This document shows, piece after piece, positions 11,049 to 24,254 of a stretch of 64,000 nucleotides of DNA (position 1 is its first letter; the number at the start of each line of letters is the position of its first letter). A program made the position numbers and the translations under genes. Source of the stretch: Chrysogorgia sp. JL179-B06 (lineage: Eukaryota; Cnidaria; Anthozoa; Scleralcyonacea; Chrysogorgiidae); the NCBI GenBank assembly GCA_035772405.1, contig JAYKKM010000450.1, positions 4,518,001-4,582,000 of the forward strand, given 5' to 3'. The notes below the pieces were generated by a model, which did no database searches, was not told the origin of the DNA, and was given only the letters and a program-made list of their open reading frames with translations.

Positions 11049-11618
11049 TCATTGAGCAATTGAAGTAAGAAAGTTTTAATAATAATACTTGGTTTATTGA
11101 TAACTCATAGCAGAATTAAAACACTGAATTGGGAGTTATTTACAATATAAATAAAAATATTTAAAATAGAATAAATTATCATTAATACATATCAAAACTA
11201 TAATATCGGTGAACGTGATAAGTTGTCTGCCGAAATGCATCGTGTTCTTTTATTTTAAGCCTATTATTTTCTTAAGTCTTTAAACAGTTCTTCTAAGAAC
11301 TCATCTCTTTTTTCTCGTCCTTTGCTCCAACATTACACCATTGTTAGATTTTTGGTAAATGTGTTTATATATAAGCAGTACTTCAGAATGTTCTAAGGTT
11401 ATTACCAATCACCATGGTATATATATTTTATTTTATTTTATTAGCGTCGCCATATCACATATATGTAACGTACATACAAATAATACACACAATAAGATTA
11501 ACAATGGCAGGGGATCCACAACAGCGTTAGCCAATTACTATCGGCCCTTAGACTTATACAACGGGTAGAATGTTAACTATAGAAAAAAATATATCACACT
11601 ACAATATGAATATTACAT

Positions 11619-12068
11619 TCAACAAGAAATTGGACCAGGAAGACTACGAACAGAGTTACATTTGAGACAAATAGATTTGAATGTACAAGGATCTTCACAA
11701 TTATAACAAGTTATCAAAGATGAAAAATAATACTTAGGCATGACTAATTTAAAGGATTTGAGATTATTTGTAAGGTCCAGTTTATCAGCAAGATGGTTCC
11801 AAATTCGGCAGGTTCTGATGAGTAAGGATTTTTGATAGGTAGTTGTTTTACATTGACGAATGATAAATTTAGCTGTGTTTCCATTAGAAGATCTAGTTGG
11901 TCTGGAAGTACGGATAACGGGAAGGACGGAAGGTTTTAGATTAATTAATCCATGTGTTATTTTGAAAAATAAAACCATGTCTAAATACTCATATATGTTG
12001 TTCAAAGCTATATAAAATATATTCGTTAAAAATTGACTCAAACGATCTGTTCTTCCAATTGGTCTCAC
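11619..12068 (-). pseudogene. Non-LTR retrotransposon tail (CR1/jockey-type LINE), 5'-truncated
   Basis: A 149-codon minus-strand frame encodes the region after the reverse-transcriptase core that is typical of CR1/jockey-like LINE ORF2 proteins. It has YLDMVLFFKITHGLINL, a RxSNGN segment, an RTCRIWNHLADKL motif near the middle, and a Cys-containing end (CTFKSICLKCNSVRSLPG). No catalytic reverse-transcriptase motif remains, so this is a truncated relic. It lies between the two HES-like genes on the strand of gene 2. Confidence 0.7.
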
Positions 12069-12235
12069 GTTGTTGGTTACACTCTAACGTGATCTCAAAG
12101 AATATCCATGTGTGCTAGTTTTACACATTAGTTTGGAGACAAGCGAGACTTCCTTGTGTTGCCGATCAACAAATAATTTACAAATAATACTCCTACGATC
12201 CGACAAAGAGGGGAGACTAACAATCTTAACAGTTA

Positions 12236-12730
12236 GGGATCGGTCATTATATTTATGGTCGAGGTGGGGGCGGAAGAGAAATAGATTTGGTGCTGGAAAA
12301 AATAATTACCCAACCAAATTAAGATCAGAAATTCAACCGTCCCAACCATTTATGGGTAAAGAAAATCTTTTACCCAACCCAAGAAGAAAAAAGTTAGATA
12401 AAGCGCAATTCCCAGCATATCGTCGATACAAGTTTTAATAACAAATCCAAATAGATATACAGACAGAGCCTACTGTAACATTCAGATTATTATCTCCCTA
12501 TACAGAGCAGGAATCCAAGGAAAACAAGCAGAGGAATACAATAACAAAAGCTAATGTGTAATGATGACTAAGGAGAACTGATGATGAGATTCCAATTTTA
12601 AATGATGAACTCTTTATTTTTTTATGTAAATAGTCATGAAAATTTTGCTACGCAACCCTTCAGAGAAGTGATTTTTTTACCCAACCATTTAGGTCTTAGA
12701 ATTTTCAGTGACCCAACCATTTTCTCTTCG
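12236..12730. mobile_element. Second copy of the 3021-3544 MITE, right end lost
   Basis: It aligns along nearly its whole length with 3021-3544, including TCGTCGATACAAGTTTTAAT and the ACCCAACC subterminal motifs. The left inverted repeat is present (GATCGGTCATTATATTTATGG). The match stops at about 12730, right after TTTTCTCTTCGG, so the terminal bases of the right inverted repeat are missing. An internal plus frame is open here for 108 codons (12112-12438) and ends with the same residues (FPAYRRYKF) as in the first copy. Confidence 0.6.
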
Positions 12731-13214
12731 GACGAAATGGCTCTTGTTACTTTCGCACCATCGCCGTCGGTTTTCTCGCACAATAATAAAACTCCAAAAC
12801 AACCGTTTAGTTTTCAATGCATTTATAACTCTAGGAAAATAGACTAACATATAATTATATAGTGAATTATCTACAAATCATTGTTAACTTAATCAATATA
12901 ATCTACAAATACTGTTCAACACATTACACGCGCGTAAAGAAATAATTTATATATATATAGTATCTCAAAATGTACAAATAAAAAACAGCAAATTCATAGT
13001 ATAAGCAAGTTCGTAATTTCGATTGCGCATGTGATCTGCGTCGGGATAAAACTTATTTCAATCATAACACGAAGCTAAGGTGTTGAAGACTCTTTTCACA
13101 ATTCCAAAGACGTTTTGATGTTTAGGCCTTCTGTTGGGACAACTTTGGGTCATTGAATGTTATTGATGACAATTCAAATTAAAGTAAATGGTTTGAACCT
13201 AGGAGTATCATGAG

Positions 13215-13425
13215 ATGTGTGAAGTTGATCATCCAGGTTGTTGTAGTCTTGAGAAAGACTATTGTTGGTGACTGATGTTTCGACGGCCTCAGCGGTGGTC
13301 ATCTTCAGAGACTTGACTCTGAAAATGACCGCCGCTGAGGCCGTCGAAACGTCAGTTGTCAGTCACCAATAATAGTCTTTCTCAAGACTACAACAACCTG
13401 GACGATCAACTTCACACATCTTACA
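13215..13425. repeat. Long near-perfect palindrome (foldback), ~95-bp arms
   Basis: The left arm (about 13217-13315) runs from GTGAAGTTGATCATCCAGG through GTCTTGAGAAAGACTATTG and CGGCCTCAGCGG. The right arm (about 13320-13418) is its reverse complement, with scattered mismatches and a spacer of only a few bases. The CGTCGAAAC core resembles repeat ends elsewhere in the window. It lies in the gap between the two HES-like genes. Confidence 0.75.
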
Positions 13426-13732
13426 ATTCAAATTGTTAATTAATCGGTGCGTCAAAAATCAAGTTTCTGAAACCAGAAGATATAGCACCAGCCTATGTTA
13501 TAATCCTCGATTGCTTAATTATGACCGCGGTTATGAGCATACATACATTCCCGAAATTACGAACTTGCTAATCGAAGAAGATGACAACTGGTATACACAC
13601 CCACAAATATAAGATATTACAATTATTACAAAAGTAAAGTTATTACAATTTTCTAGTGCTACAAAAGTTACATTACATCAACAGCTGCCACCTTATTCAA
13701 TACATTTAATTCTTGTCATCAAATTCAATTGT

Positions 13733-16386
13733 TCACCAGGGTCTCCACAGACCTCCCCTGCTACCAATGAAATTGCCTAAGGTATTTACAACTGGTGAAG
13801 TCATTAAAAATTGACCATAATTCGCAGCCATCATTTGGTTCTGAGACATTGCTGATGGAACAACTGGCAATGGGAAGCTCGTTTGGAGTTTATTATCAAC
13901 GGGGGAATACGTTGCTGGGAAGATAGGAACAGTGGTGGACATGGAGGGAACAGTAGTGGACATGGAAGGACATGTGGTGGTAGAGGGTACAACGGTAGTA
14001 CCAACAGGGCGCATAAAAAGTGGAGTTTGTACCACCGGTTGAGCACCGAGGTCAGCAGTCGTTCGTAAGTTAGCATTCTGGCAGTACGAGGCAACTTGAG
14101 AGAGGAGTTTCGTTCGACTGTGGTAGTCAAGACCATTGTCGGTCATTAGGTAGCGGGTCATTTCTCCGGCACAGTCGTTGTAACCCGCTCTGTATTTAGC
14201 CAACGAGTTAGCATCACGAAGGTAGCCTTGTTCACATTTGACAGACTTCAGATAGTTCACGGTCAAGTCAAGGATATCTGCTTTCTCCATTTTTGAGTAA
14301 AGAGATGGCTACAAAGAGAGATAAAACGTGATAAGTAATGAGACGTGACTGCACGGCACTCTTTCAATATACATTAACAATTGCTCTCCTTTCATTTCAA
14401 CTCAATAGTCAGACACTTCCTGAATTAAAGTGGATACAGGGTGCAGCATTCAACCGGACCGAGAAACAAGTGATACTTGCTGAAGCATTTTCTTCCGCTT
14501 TTTGGCGCCATTGGAATATATAATTAGCTTCTCACTTCTGAAGCGTATTGCGTCTATAACGCAGCAAGGATGTGGAGTGACGGAGTTTTATTGCTTGTAA
14601 AGTTTCATTTATTGTTAAACAATTTTCTTCCGTTTGTGTTTTGGATTAGAATTGAGTCGTTTTTTAATGCCACGAGGAGTATATTACTTGTTCACTTCTG
14701 TTGCGTCTATATCGCAAGAATGTATTGTTATACGGATTACAATGACACTATATGAACCACGCGCGATTTTGATTCTTTAATTACCAACGGTTTATTATTC
14801 TAACGGTCATCGTTTTCGTTTGCTTAAAGCTGTAGTTAAGGTGATGTGACCTGCACGGGACCATTTTTGAACGAAGATTTTTAGCGCGAAGAATGTTGCA
14901 CTGAAAATTGATGCGTGTAACATGTAATTTTTGGTATTTAACGAATTTTTGTTGGGATAATATGATGTGTTAAAAAAAACACCTCGCGTCTTTAGGACGA
15001 CAATTGCGAGTGTGAAATTATAGTTCCGAGCGCAACCGGCGATGTAGCAAATATACAGCGGAACCGCTACCGCCTGCATGGAAGGACTAGTTTTTGCAAG
15101 TTGATTAGGTGCCGTGTTAAGGTATTGCAACCTCTCGCGGTGAGCCAGACAGCCATGCAGACAGCTCTACCTGTGTGTCGCAATTTGGTGTCGACACGGT
15201 TCAGAAAACTGATTTTTCTGCTCTGACTGAGACACAATAGGAACATATGATGTCTCTATACGATTGTCATGGCCTAACGTATATGGAATTATTTGCACGT
15301 GGAGACTACTATTCTTTTGCTGGTTGTTGCAAAATGTTACAAAACGGCTTCGCACGCTTCGCAATGAAACACGTGTGGTCAAAACTGGTCAAAACGACTA
15401 TCATATTAGGGAAATGTGTTGTGAAAATACTTTGACATTCAAACGCAGTACGCGTGCACACTGACATTCACAAAAGACTAAAATGGTTTGAATTGATTTA
15501 AAAAGAATATCTAAAGAGCCATCGACAAATAGGTTTCGTGCAGCAGCAGTAGCAGCACTCCCCCATCATCGTGGACTAGTGGATGTCTGGTGCACCACGG
15601 ATACACACGTGAAAGACCACGCCGATTTCTTCCCAATTTTTCTTGATATCGCCGATTCAAAGCTTCCTTCCTTGGCCCCAACGCGGAACATGTATACAGT
15701 TATAAAAAAAATAATTTTGGTCGTGCCTGATCATGAGTCACCATGCTGTGTGAGCCACTATACACTATCATTGTAACTCGAGCTAAATCTGACCAGTTGG
15801 AAACCATGAACCCTACGACAGCTTTGAAAACTTAACCTAAAACTAATGTTGAGCGGAACTTACATCTTTGTTCAGAGCCTGAAGCACAAGAATCTTTAAC
15901 TCATTTAAACTTTTGTTGATTCTCCTTCGTCGTTGTTTCTCAATAAGTGGTTTTTTCGCCTAAAGGGAGAGAAAAAAATAGAAACATCAAATAGGCTGGT
16001 GTACAGATAAAATAGTCTATAGGAGGTCTGCGGAACGCATGCAGTCTGTGGCCGGAAAAGCCGGCTTAGACAGTGAAACGTATAAAGACGTTCGCTGTAC
16101 ACTATAACGCGGCAATACAACGAAGCACTTTTAGGATTTTTTATTTATATTTTAACACTACCAACGTGTATCATAATGCTTTTAAATTATAATTAGAAAT
16201 ATGACGAGTCAACGAAATACGTGAAGTCATTTTGTCTGCGGCTTCTTCACTCGCTCACCAAGCCTTGAAAAATTACGTTAAAGCTTTGCATCTATATTAT
16301 GCGTACAACGATAATTAAGTTTAACTCACTTTTCTGCGCTCAGGCGACTTCAATTCACCATCGTTTCGTAAATTTTCCAGACCCAT
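13733..16386 (-). CDS. Hairy/Enhancer-of-split bHLH-Orange repressor with C-terminal WRPW (HES-like gene 2)
   Basis: Three exons on the minus strand, all phase 0: 16386-16330 (57 nt, ATG at 16386), 15959-15864 (96 nt), 14308-13733 (576 nt), giving 242 residues. Exon 1 ends KSPERRK|GTGAGT. Exon 2 encodes AKKPLIEKQRRRRINKSL, a canonical HES basic region with the diagnostic proline. Exon 3 continues PSLYSKMEKADILDLTVNYL (loop and helix 2), then an Orange domain at about residues 79-125 (RDANSLAKYRAGYNDC...). A Ser/Thr/Pro-rich linker with SMSTTVP repeats follows, and the protein ends exactly in WRPW. In the family WRPW recruits Groucho/TLE corepressors, so this is expected to be a nuclear DNA-binding repressor, often a Notch target. 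No obvious Su(H) sites were verified upstream. It is tail-to-tail with HES-like gene 1, 2.9 kb apart. Confidence 0.9.
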
Positions 16387-17471
16387 GTCTCCAAATGTGA
16401 TATACTATACTGCTAGTGCTAGTTTGTACGCCGGTGGAGCTTCAGTGTGCGTTCGTCACTCGTCGGCGATGGTTTGTCTTGTGAGTTGTATTCAACAAAC
16501 ACTTATCTATTTACATCGATCGTGGGAAAATGTCGCGATCAGGCGTTATCATACTCAAATATTTACCACTTAATTGTCTACTTGTGACTCTCTTATACAA
16601 AACAGACAATGAGATGAATTTAAATGACGGCGACCGTGGGACTGGTCGGCGATGATTGGTCGAGACGGCTAAATGTCGCGCGCCCGTGCGGGGTGAGACA
16701 ACTGCGGCATTGACAACGCATTGTGATGAGCGTGAGACCAAGCGGTTCTCATTGGTCCGTTCTCTATTTGATTTGGCAATAACAATTGAGACTGACCAAC
16801 ACTTTCGCATTCAGCTTCATTTGGATCATCGTAATGAATAGATTTTTTTTAAAGAAATCCTGAATGACGGGGATACGGTGCATGCACAGGCAATTTGTCA
16901 CGTTTTTCGTTCACATTCCTACCAATGTTTCTCACGAAGATATTTTAATATATTAGTAATATAGAAAAGGTGTTGGGTTCGTGAAATACGAACCCTAAGA
17001 ATTGCTGGCGTTGTAGATTTCATCAGAGGTGGTTTGATAGTGCGATTTGCCGTCGATTTCATCGGGAGACAGTACGATGTCTGTAGTTTGTCATCGTCGT
17101 TTATTTAGTAGTTTAGTAATATATCGGATCCGCTTTTTCGTTGAGCTTTGAAAGGATGATTATCCGCGTGAGTTGGAGGCCAAACGTACAATGGTAAGAA
17201 CCTCAATCGCTGCGAGATATTAAATTGCCATCAGCTGTCAAGTCAACCGACAAATTTGTCGACTTGAGCGGAACTTGATCTCCAGGTGTCCGGACTTTGT
17301 TCTCCACACAAGTTAAAGTACCAACTCCGCAAAAAATTACGCTTACTCGATGTATATTCTCTTCGCAACCCAATCCCTTCACAATCCCTATACTTCCCTG
17401 CAATCCCAGCCAAATCATTGCTCGCAATTTGACTCGGACTCTTTGTCACAGAGTGGCCTGCAGAGGAAGCT

Positions 17472-17822
<351 letters not shown>

Positions 17823-20689
17823 ATCCAATCTGTTAGTTGCCTGAAGATCGCATGTAGCGTGAAACTCAGAGTTGCGACTCCTGTATTCAAACTAATTATA
17901 TTATTCCGCTCTACCTGCAATGGTATTGAGCGCTCTCATATCCAAAGTCATATTTGTAACTCATCTGTTACTTATATTTGTCAATATATATATATACACC
18001 AGACAGATTGGAAACTTGGCATTTGGCGGTAGTGTTGGGGGGAATTTTTTAGCCCGTTTATAGCTGGAATTACTGGCTGAGTTACACACGGGCTAGAAAA
18101 CATATATGACTATGTACAAGCGAAATACAAGCTGTAATGTTTAACCCAAATACTAGCAAGAAACTAATCCTTTTATTAACCACAATATTAACGAACCACA
18201 ATACTAACCGCCTAGCATACGTACCTTATACTAAATACTATTTTGACAACTAAAATTAAATTTCCACACTTCCCATGGATTTCCTTTACAACTACAAGTT
18301 ATCGAGGTATATTACGAATAATATTGGCGTTTACGGTACTAAAGCTAAAATTGATCGACTTAGGCTGATGCTTATCAACAATAATACTTTCCATTTCTGT
18401 TTATATTCATATATCAAATAAAAGCAAAATAATATTATCGCATGATCTAGGTATTTAAAGCCGTCAGACATATTCACACGACTACTTAACACTAATCCAT
18501 GAAGTATTTCGATCGTATTTTAAAGTTATTACACATGTCTCCGCCGTACTGCGTAATGTCTGCGTTTTCCCGCTTTGCCCAAAATACTTCAGTCGGTCGT
18601 GGTCGCCCGCACATGGCAATATCTTATGATGCTAATCATTTTTATATGGAATATTAATATGGTCGTGAATAGATTTATTGACTTTATAAACACGCCTCTG
18701 ATAATCCTTATCTATCAACATAACAATAGTAACGCAAGCCATTTTGTTCATTTTCTCACGATCGACATTTGACACCACAAGGTGTTCTTATCTTTGTCAC
18801 ATGCGAGTTACCCGCGCGCGCTTACCGCGTGGGCAGAGTGGTCGCGCGTTCTCGCGTTGGAAGTTTTCAACTTCCAACGCTGCTGCGAAGGCCAGCCTCC
18901 ATCGCGAGCACCTTAGCTTCCCGTTGCATTCGTCTCCCAGACTCACACAGAAGTAAACAAAAGAGAAGCCTCTGCGGACGAGAGACTTCTGCGCGCAGGT
19001 CTGCGCGCAGGCTGGAGTATCGTACGCTTTGCCCCGCTTCTCGAGTCCGCTTGGAGCCGGGAAGTCGAGAGTAAGGGGTGGGAATGATTTTGTATACAAA
19101 GGATTATGGGCCCAATTTAGGGGCCTTGCCATTTCAGCCGGGAAGGGGCCCGTCTATGCATGTGAACAGGCAATATTTGCAATTTCAGAACACCGGATCC
19201 AGAACAACAAATAAGAAAAGAAAGAAAAGTCATTTCGGAACATTTTCAACATTTAGAACATAACATTTCAGAACATAAGAAGCTGTTCCATTTCCGAGGA
19301 CTTTGACGCAAGTTTTTGATACATGGTGTTGACTAAGCAGAGATCGATCTCAGTCAATGCTTGATGAAGTGCAACCGTTTGAGAATGTTCTCTCGCAGGA
19401 TTCAACTGTGCACAAGAGGGTGAGCGCAGTTCTTAGACATTGGGTGTGTGACATTATGGGTGTGTCTGGCCAGTTCTTGAAAATGGCTTGTCGCAGTATG
19501 ACAATCGAGAGGAAAAGTCGTATGGGATAGAGGATGACAGCGGTTGCGATATATGTAGCGAAGGCGAAATTTTCCTGTCGTCACACAAATAAATTAAATT
19601 AGTCTAAATTAAATAGCCTCCCACGCAACGTGTCCAGTCCCCACCAACGCACTCTCCTCCGCAGAGGCGTTTTCCTCTGCGGAAGAGAGAGAGAGATTGC
19701 CATTTGCGAGGTATAAATCAGACGTGTAGGATGAATATTTATTCTCGCACTACAGAGAGACAAGGACAGCGTGGTTAAACATCCTGAGATCTGTCGACGT
19801 ACGACAGCTCAACCCAAAGATGATTCTACAAGAGAATCCGCTCCAGGCGAGGAAAGCGAAACTATGCGCTTGCTTCTGGAATTCTGCTCAAGTCGACTGT
19901 ACTTTTCAATCGACTTGAAGGCACAAGCATGAAGATATCTTATGTTAATACCCTGAGGAAGATTCGGTTGATATTCTTAATTCTATATTTATGACAAAGT
20001 CCATTTAAGCTAAAGCAAACTATTGAATAGAATGCTAATGGGGTTTTACACAAAGCCGAAAGGAAAGCGGTCTCCTTATTGACACAAGATTATCTCACAA
20101 TTATGGTACGACGTCACCTGTGGTCTGGCGCAGTGACGCCTACGAGATCATGACACACTTAGCGGGGATTAGGCAATGACTAAAAATAATTCCATATCAG
20201 AGCGATGTGAGATGTTGAACGGTGGTTGAAGTGCCTTAGATGTTCTGGAACCAAGATAAAAGTGCCCATCTGATATAGATTCAACATGAAGTGAATAGTT
20301 GAATGACAAAATATTTTATGATTTGAGGTTTGCGTTGATGTTCGCTATCCCAGAGAGGTTTGTTTTCCTGAAATACTAACAATGAGACGTCAAGTCAGAT
20401 ATTTAGCTTTCCGTTTCTGCTTCCCGTGTGTGATAGACTGCTTGAGAATTGGCGAGTGAAAAAAGAGTTGATAAAATCTATGATGACTTGGTTGACGTCA
20501 CATGATTAACATTCTGGAAAAACAAATCTTTCTAGAACATCAAAACTCAAATTATAGAACATCTTCATAAGTATAGATGTCGTATTTGTTTTAGCAGAAT
20601 CATGATTAGTTGACTATAGTTGACTACCTTTTCTATACCCAAAACCCTTCACTACTCGGCTAAAACGGTTGTAGTCATGTAGTGTCTGC

Positions 20690-20810
20690 ATGTGTTAATA
20701 TATACACTGCTGTAGTGAATGTGGGAGAGCTTAGACTACCAGACAGACGATACATAGTGGACGATCATCAAGCTCATATCCTCAGAAAAATGTGAACAGT
20801 GTATGCGTAA
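20690..20810. repeat. SINE family B fragment
   Basis: It contains GTTAATATATACACTGCTGTAG, GGGAGAGCTTAG and CAGACAGACGATACATAG, matching the arm of the family at 4016-4077 and 26617-26677. The tRNA-like unit is absent here. Confidence 0.6.
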
Positions 20811-20817
20811 AATCATG

Positions 20818-20975
20818 GTTGTTGATGTCGATCTTAGGCAACAGCTCTCAACTCTCTACGAGTTAACGTTGTGGTATAAGACGTGAAAATACCGCTCTCA
20901 GTGCAGGCATTGAGTATAGAACAAAGACGGTGAGATTATACTCGAGCTTGTGAATAAAAATTCTGATTTCTCTTT
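20818..20975. repeat. Dispersed repeat, partner of 776-930
   Basis: Colinear with 776-930 (AACAGCTCTCAAC, TACGAGTTAACGTTGT, AAGACGTGAAAAT, GAATAAAAATTC). Class unknown. Confidence 0.5.
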
Positions 20976-21308
20976 GTTGTAGATGACGTAATCGTTAAGG
21001 TTGCCGTCGTTGTGTTGACGGTCGCTAATATCAACTATTTGAAAGATGGACTCGATGACACACGCGCCAGACACTAGTGATCTGCCACGGCATTACCGTA
21101 TTAGGGCAACCGCGTGCACGCCCACCCGATTTATGCTAAGAGCTGACAGAGCTGTACCGTTAAACTTGAGAAAGTCTCTACAGAAATCATAGTTTGTAAA
21201 CATTTCGATCTAGCTAGTCTGCAAATACAGTCCATTCACGGCCGGCGCTTACTGAATCATCCGGTAAGTGGCACTGTATTCGCAGGATAATAGGTAGCCC
21301 TGCCAGCT

Positions 21309-21560
21309 TACCTCTGTGATCAACTCGAGTCCATCCAACGAAGAGCACTTCGAATTATCTATTCAAATTCTACATATCAAGAAGCTTTGCGGATTGCTGA
21401 TATTCCTACGTTATTTGATCGTCGCGATCAACTTTCTAATCGATTATTCAATAAGATGCGCAACCCTGTACATAAACTTAATCATCTTCTTCCGACCGCC
21501 AAGACCCATAAATACAACCTACGTAATCCTACTCACTTTGAGATATCTAATTGTATATAG
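21309..21560 (+). pseudogene. LINE ORF2 C-terminal fragment
   Basis: Read in the frame containing GAT at 21318, the sequence encodes DQLESIQRRALRIIYSNSTY followed by EALRIADIPTLFDRRDQL and a KLNHLLP motif, ending in TAG at 21560. The 'IQRRALRIIY...L.TLFDRR..L...LF' pattern is typical of the tail of CR1-like non-LTR retrotransposon polymerases. The catalytic part is missing, so it is a dead 5'-truncated copy. The frame resumes after the stop (about 21561-21620), showing decay. Confidence 0.65.
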
Positions 21561-22794
21561 AACAGACCGTTTCAAATAGAGCTTCATTCCATCAGCCATC
21601 AAATCTTTCAACTCACGATAACTAAGGAACTATATTTTAGCTTTAACTTTGGATTTTACATGTTCTTTTTATATTGTCTCTATTTACAATGTTATTGACC
21701 ATTTTCCTATTTTTGTAATATCATAGTAATTGTGATGTGATATTTTATTAAAATTCTAAAATATTCTAAAAATTGCCAGGATCCCGGCCTTGTTGCATAG
21801 CAGCCTAGCCCCTCAACCGGGATGAAAATATCCATGGAATCGTCTCAGCAAAAAAGGCTCACAAAGAACGTCTAGAACTGGTGAAATACTTTAACCATTG
21901 GGTTACCAGAAAATCAGTTCATCAAAAACGAGACCAGGGTACTATGCATGAAATATAAATATTTACATTTTGTGAGAGTGACAGGAAAAAGATGACACAG
22001 CGTGTCGAGATAGCCGGTTTGATATACTCTCCACAAGGCCAGTTCCTCACCCGTGTTTTCAACTAAGACTAAAGAACAACCTAGGAAGTAGTTCAAGTAG
22101 TCCAACAACAAGGCAACACCCTTCTTGTCAGGAACACCAAATATACACGTCACTGGAAGGTATTTTAATGATGCAATCCATGAATGATGATCGAAGACTA
22201 TGATCATATTACAGCTAGCTGTCATTCATAATATGTCTACCGAGTCGATGGTCACCAGAGAACTAAATCAAATTTGTAAGTTGTAACCAATAATGATTAC
22301 TTATTCCGGATTGGGTTATCACTTCTCCCGGCATCTGCGAAGCCGGACGTGCCAAGCACTTGGGAAGAAAATGTACATATAAGCAAATTATTAGAAGGAT
22401 CTGTTCATATATACTTGGGACATCCTGGACGGAAATGTCGTGTGGTCGTGGCGGGCCAACCAGGTTAGGTGAGATCCCACTATGCAGTTGGTGGGATCTC
22501 AGCGAGCGAGGTTGGATGGAAATTTATCACACGATTATGAATATAATGAACCGGGATAGTGGAGAATGCCGGTATAGATAACGAAAAATGTTTGAATATT
22601 TATTACCGTATGTTGTTTTTACATTACAAGGCTATAAAACATTTCTAGCGTTATCTGGAATGCCTGATCCTGAACACTGCTCCCCAACCTCGTACCCACT
22701 GCACTGCTCCTGTGTATGTTCCGAGACAGCATTTCACTTCTGATAAGAACTCCTATAGTATATTCAAATACATATATGGAAAAGGTGACTGCCC

Positions 22795-22870
22795 CAACCG
22801 CGAATCGAACCCTGCTCTCCGCGAATCAACGTTTCGGCGCTCTAACCTTTGAGCTATCGAGACACGGTCA
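22795..22870 (-). repeat. tRNA-like sequence (SINE head or tRNA pseudogene)
   Basis: On the minus strand: TCTCGATAGCTCAAAGGTTAG (A-box type), then CAGGGTTCGATTCGCGG (B-box type) with spacing typical of a tRNA. The acceptor ends do not pair convincingly and similar heads are repeated in the window, so a working tRNA is unlikely. Confidence 0.5.
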
Positions 22871-23730
22871 GAACAGTCAGTAATTTCTCCATATACAGAA
22901 ATTAGCCGCTTTCACTCGACACCAACAGGCATACATCGCATCTAACCACAACGTGGAGCAAGGCCTCTCGAGCGCACTTCCCAAAGTAGTATATTATAAT
23001 ACACCGATATTTATTGCTTGCCTGCTTTAGCGTAAACAATTCTTGTGGCAAAGAAGCAACCAGGTCACCAAACAGTGAAAAAGACAATAGAACTGCAATT
23101 GTCAAAATATGTAGACTTTTGGCGGCTTTCAGTTAAAGCTTTCTGAGAAGAGACCCTTCGAGAAGCAGTAAGTTGGAAGAGCTGCGGAATATTTCAAACG
23201 TATAGACAGTAAGGTGACAAACGGCCGCTCCTATTTTTGTTCAAGATATTTGCATATTTCGCCCATATAAGTACTTTCCGCCATTCACTCTCAACTCGAG
23301 TGTCGCCCGATAAACAAAGAGCGGTTTCGTTTGAATACCTTGTGAGAGAAACTTTGTCCAGTAGACGACCTTTTTAAATCAATATTATAAAATAACAAAT
23401 TAAAAACGCACGCGCTGATTGACTTATAACTCGATGGAAAACACGGATTTTCCCCGCCATTTTTATAAAGTGGACTGTGTAAGACAGACGAACCATTGCT
23501 CGCAAACAGCTACAATGTCGATAAATATGTTCTGTGACAGCCAACAAGAAGAAAAACGAGAAGATTGGATGCTTTTCTTCACAGTTAAGAGCGTTTATGT
23601 TCATTTGAGCAGCCGACGACGCTGTCTAGCGTGAGTAAGGAGCATGTATATTTTCATCATTTTAATAAAAGAGTCTTATTACTTATTTCCTCAGTGTTAT
23701 TTTATAAAAGAAATAGAAAACATCTTTCCG

Positions 23731-23866
23731 TGTTCCCATACGTTATAGAAATACTCGTGAAAGTTTGGGAGAACTCGAAATAGCGTGGAAACGCTCGCCC
23801 GCGCCATTTCTCGTTCTCCCAAACTTCCACTCGTGTTTCTATAGCTCTATGGAAACACGGAAAATG
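23731..23866. repeat. Palindromic element, ~60-bp arms
   Basis: The left arm has CCGTGTTCCCATACG...TATAGAAATACTCGTGAAAG and TTTGGGAGAACTCGAAAT. The right arm is its reverse complement, ending TTTCTATAGCTCTATGGAAACACGG, around a small GCGTGGAAACGCTCGCCCGCGCC centre. It resembles in design the hairpins at 27845-27966 and 57690-57830. Confidence 0.7.
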
Positions 23867-24254
23867 TTTTATTGATATTGATAAATGGGTATGTTTTATT
23901 GATAATCGGTAGAAAGAATATTCTTCAAAATACTAACCAACCATCGATTTGGCTTCAGTCTCGCGCAAAAACCTAATTTTAAAGTTATCTACACACAATT
24001 CCTGTAAAAATAACTTACTATGTACATCGATAAGACTACTGTCTGTATATCACTGACCTCTATTTATAACTGGTCTGTGGGCTCTCCCTCAAAAAACTTT
24101 TTTCAGTCATTGGTAATGGGAGCCCGCAGTCCAGATATATTTCGAGAGAGAGGTCAGCGGTCTGTACCATGTCATTCTTGTTTCCCGAGCGGACCTCTGC
24201 ATCCAGGGTCCAGATATTTGTGTTCAAATTAATAATACAAGATAGTTTTACCGT

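Noticed and set aside
11359..11568. Small coding gene between the HES genes
   Set aside because: A 69-codon frame without conserved features next to a LINE tail; no splice context or homology seen.
13831..14136. 101-codon frame on the minus strand
   Set aside because: Alternative frame within HES-like gene 2 exon 3; the annotated frame carries the bHLH, Orange and WRPW features.
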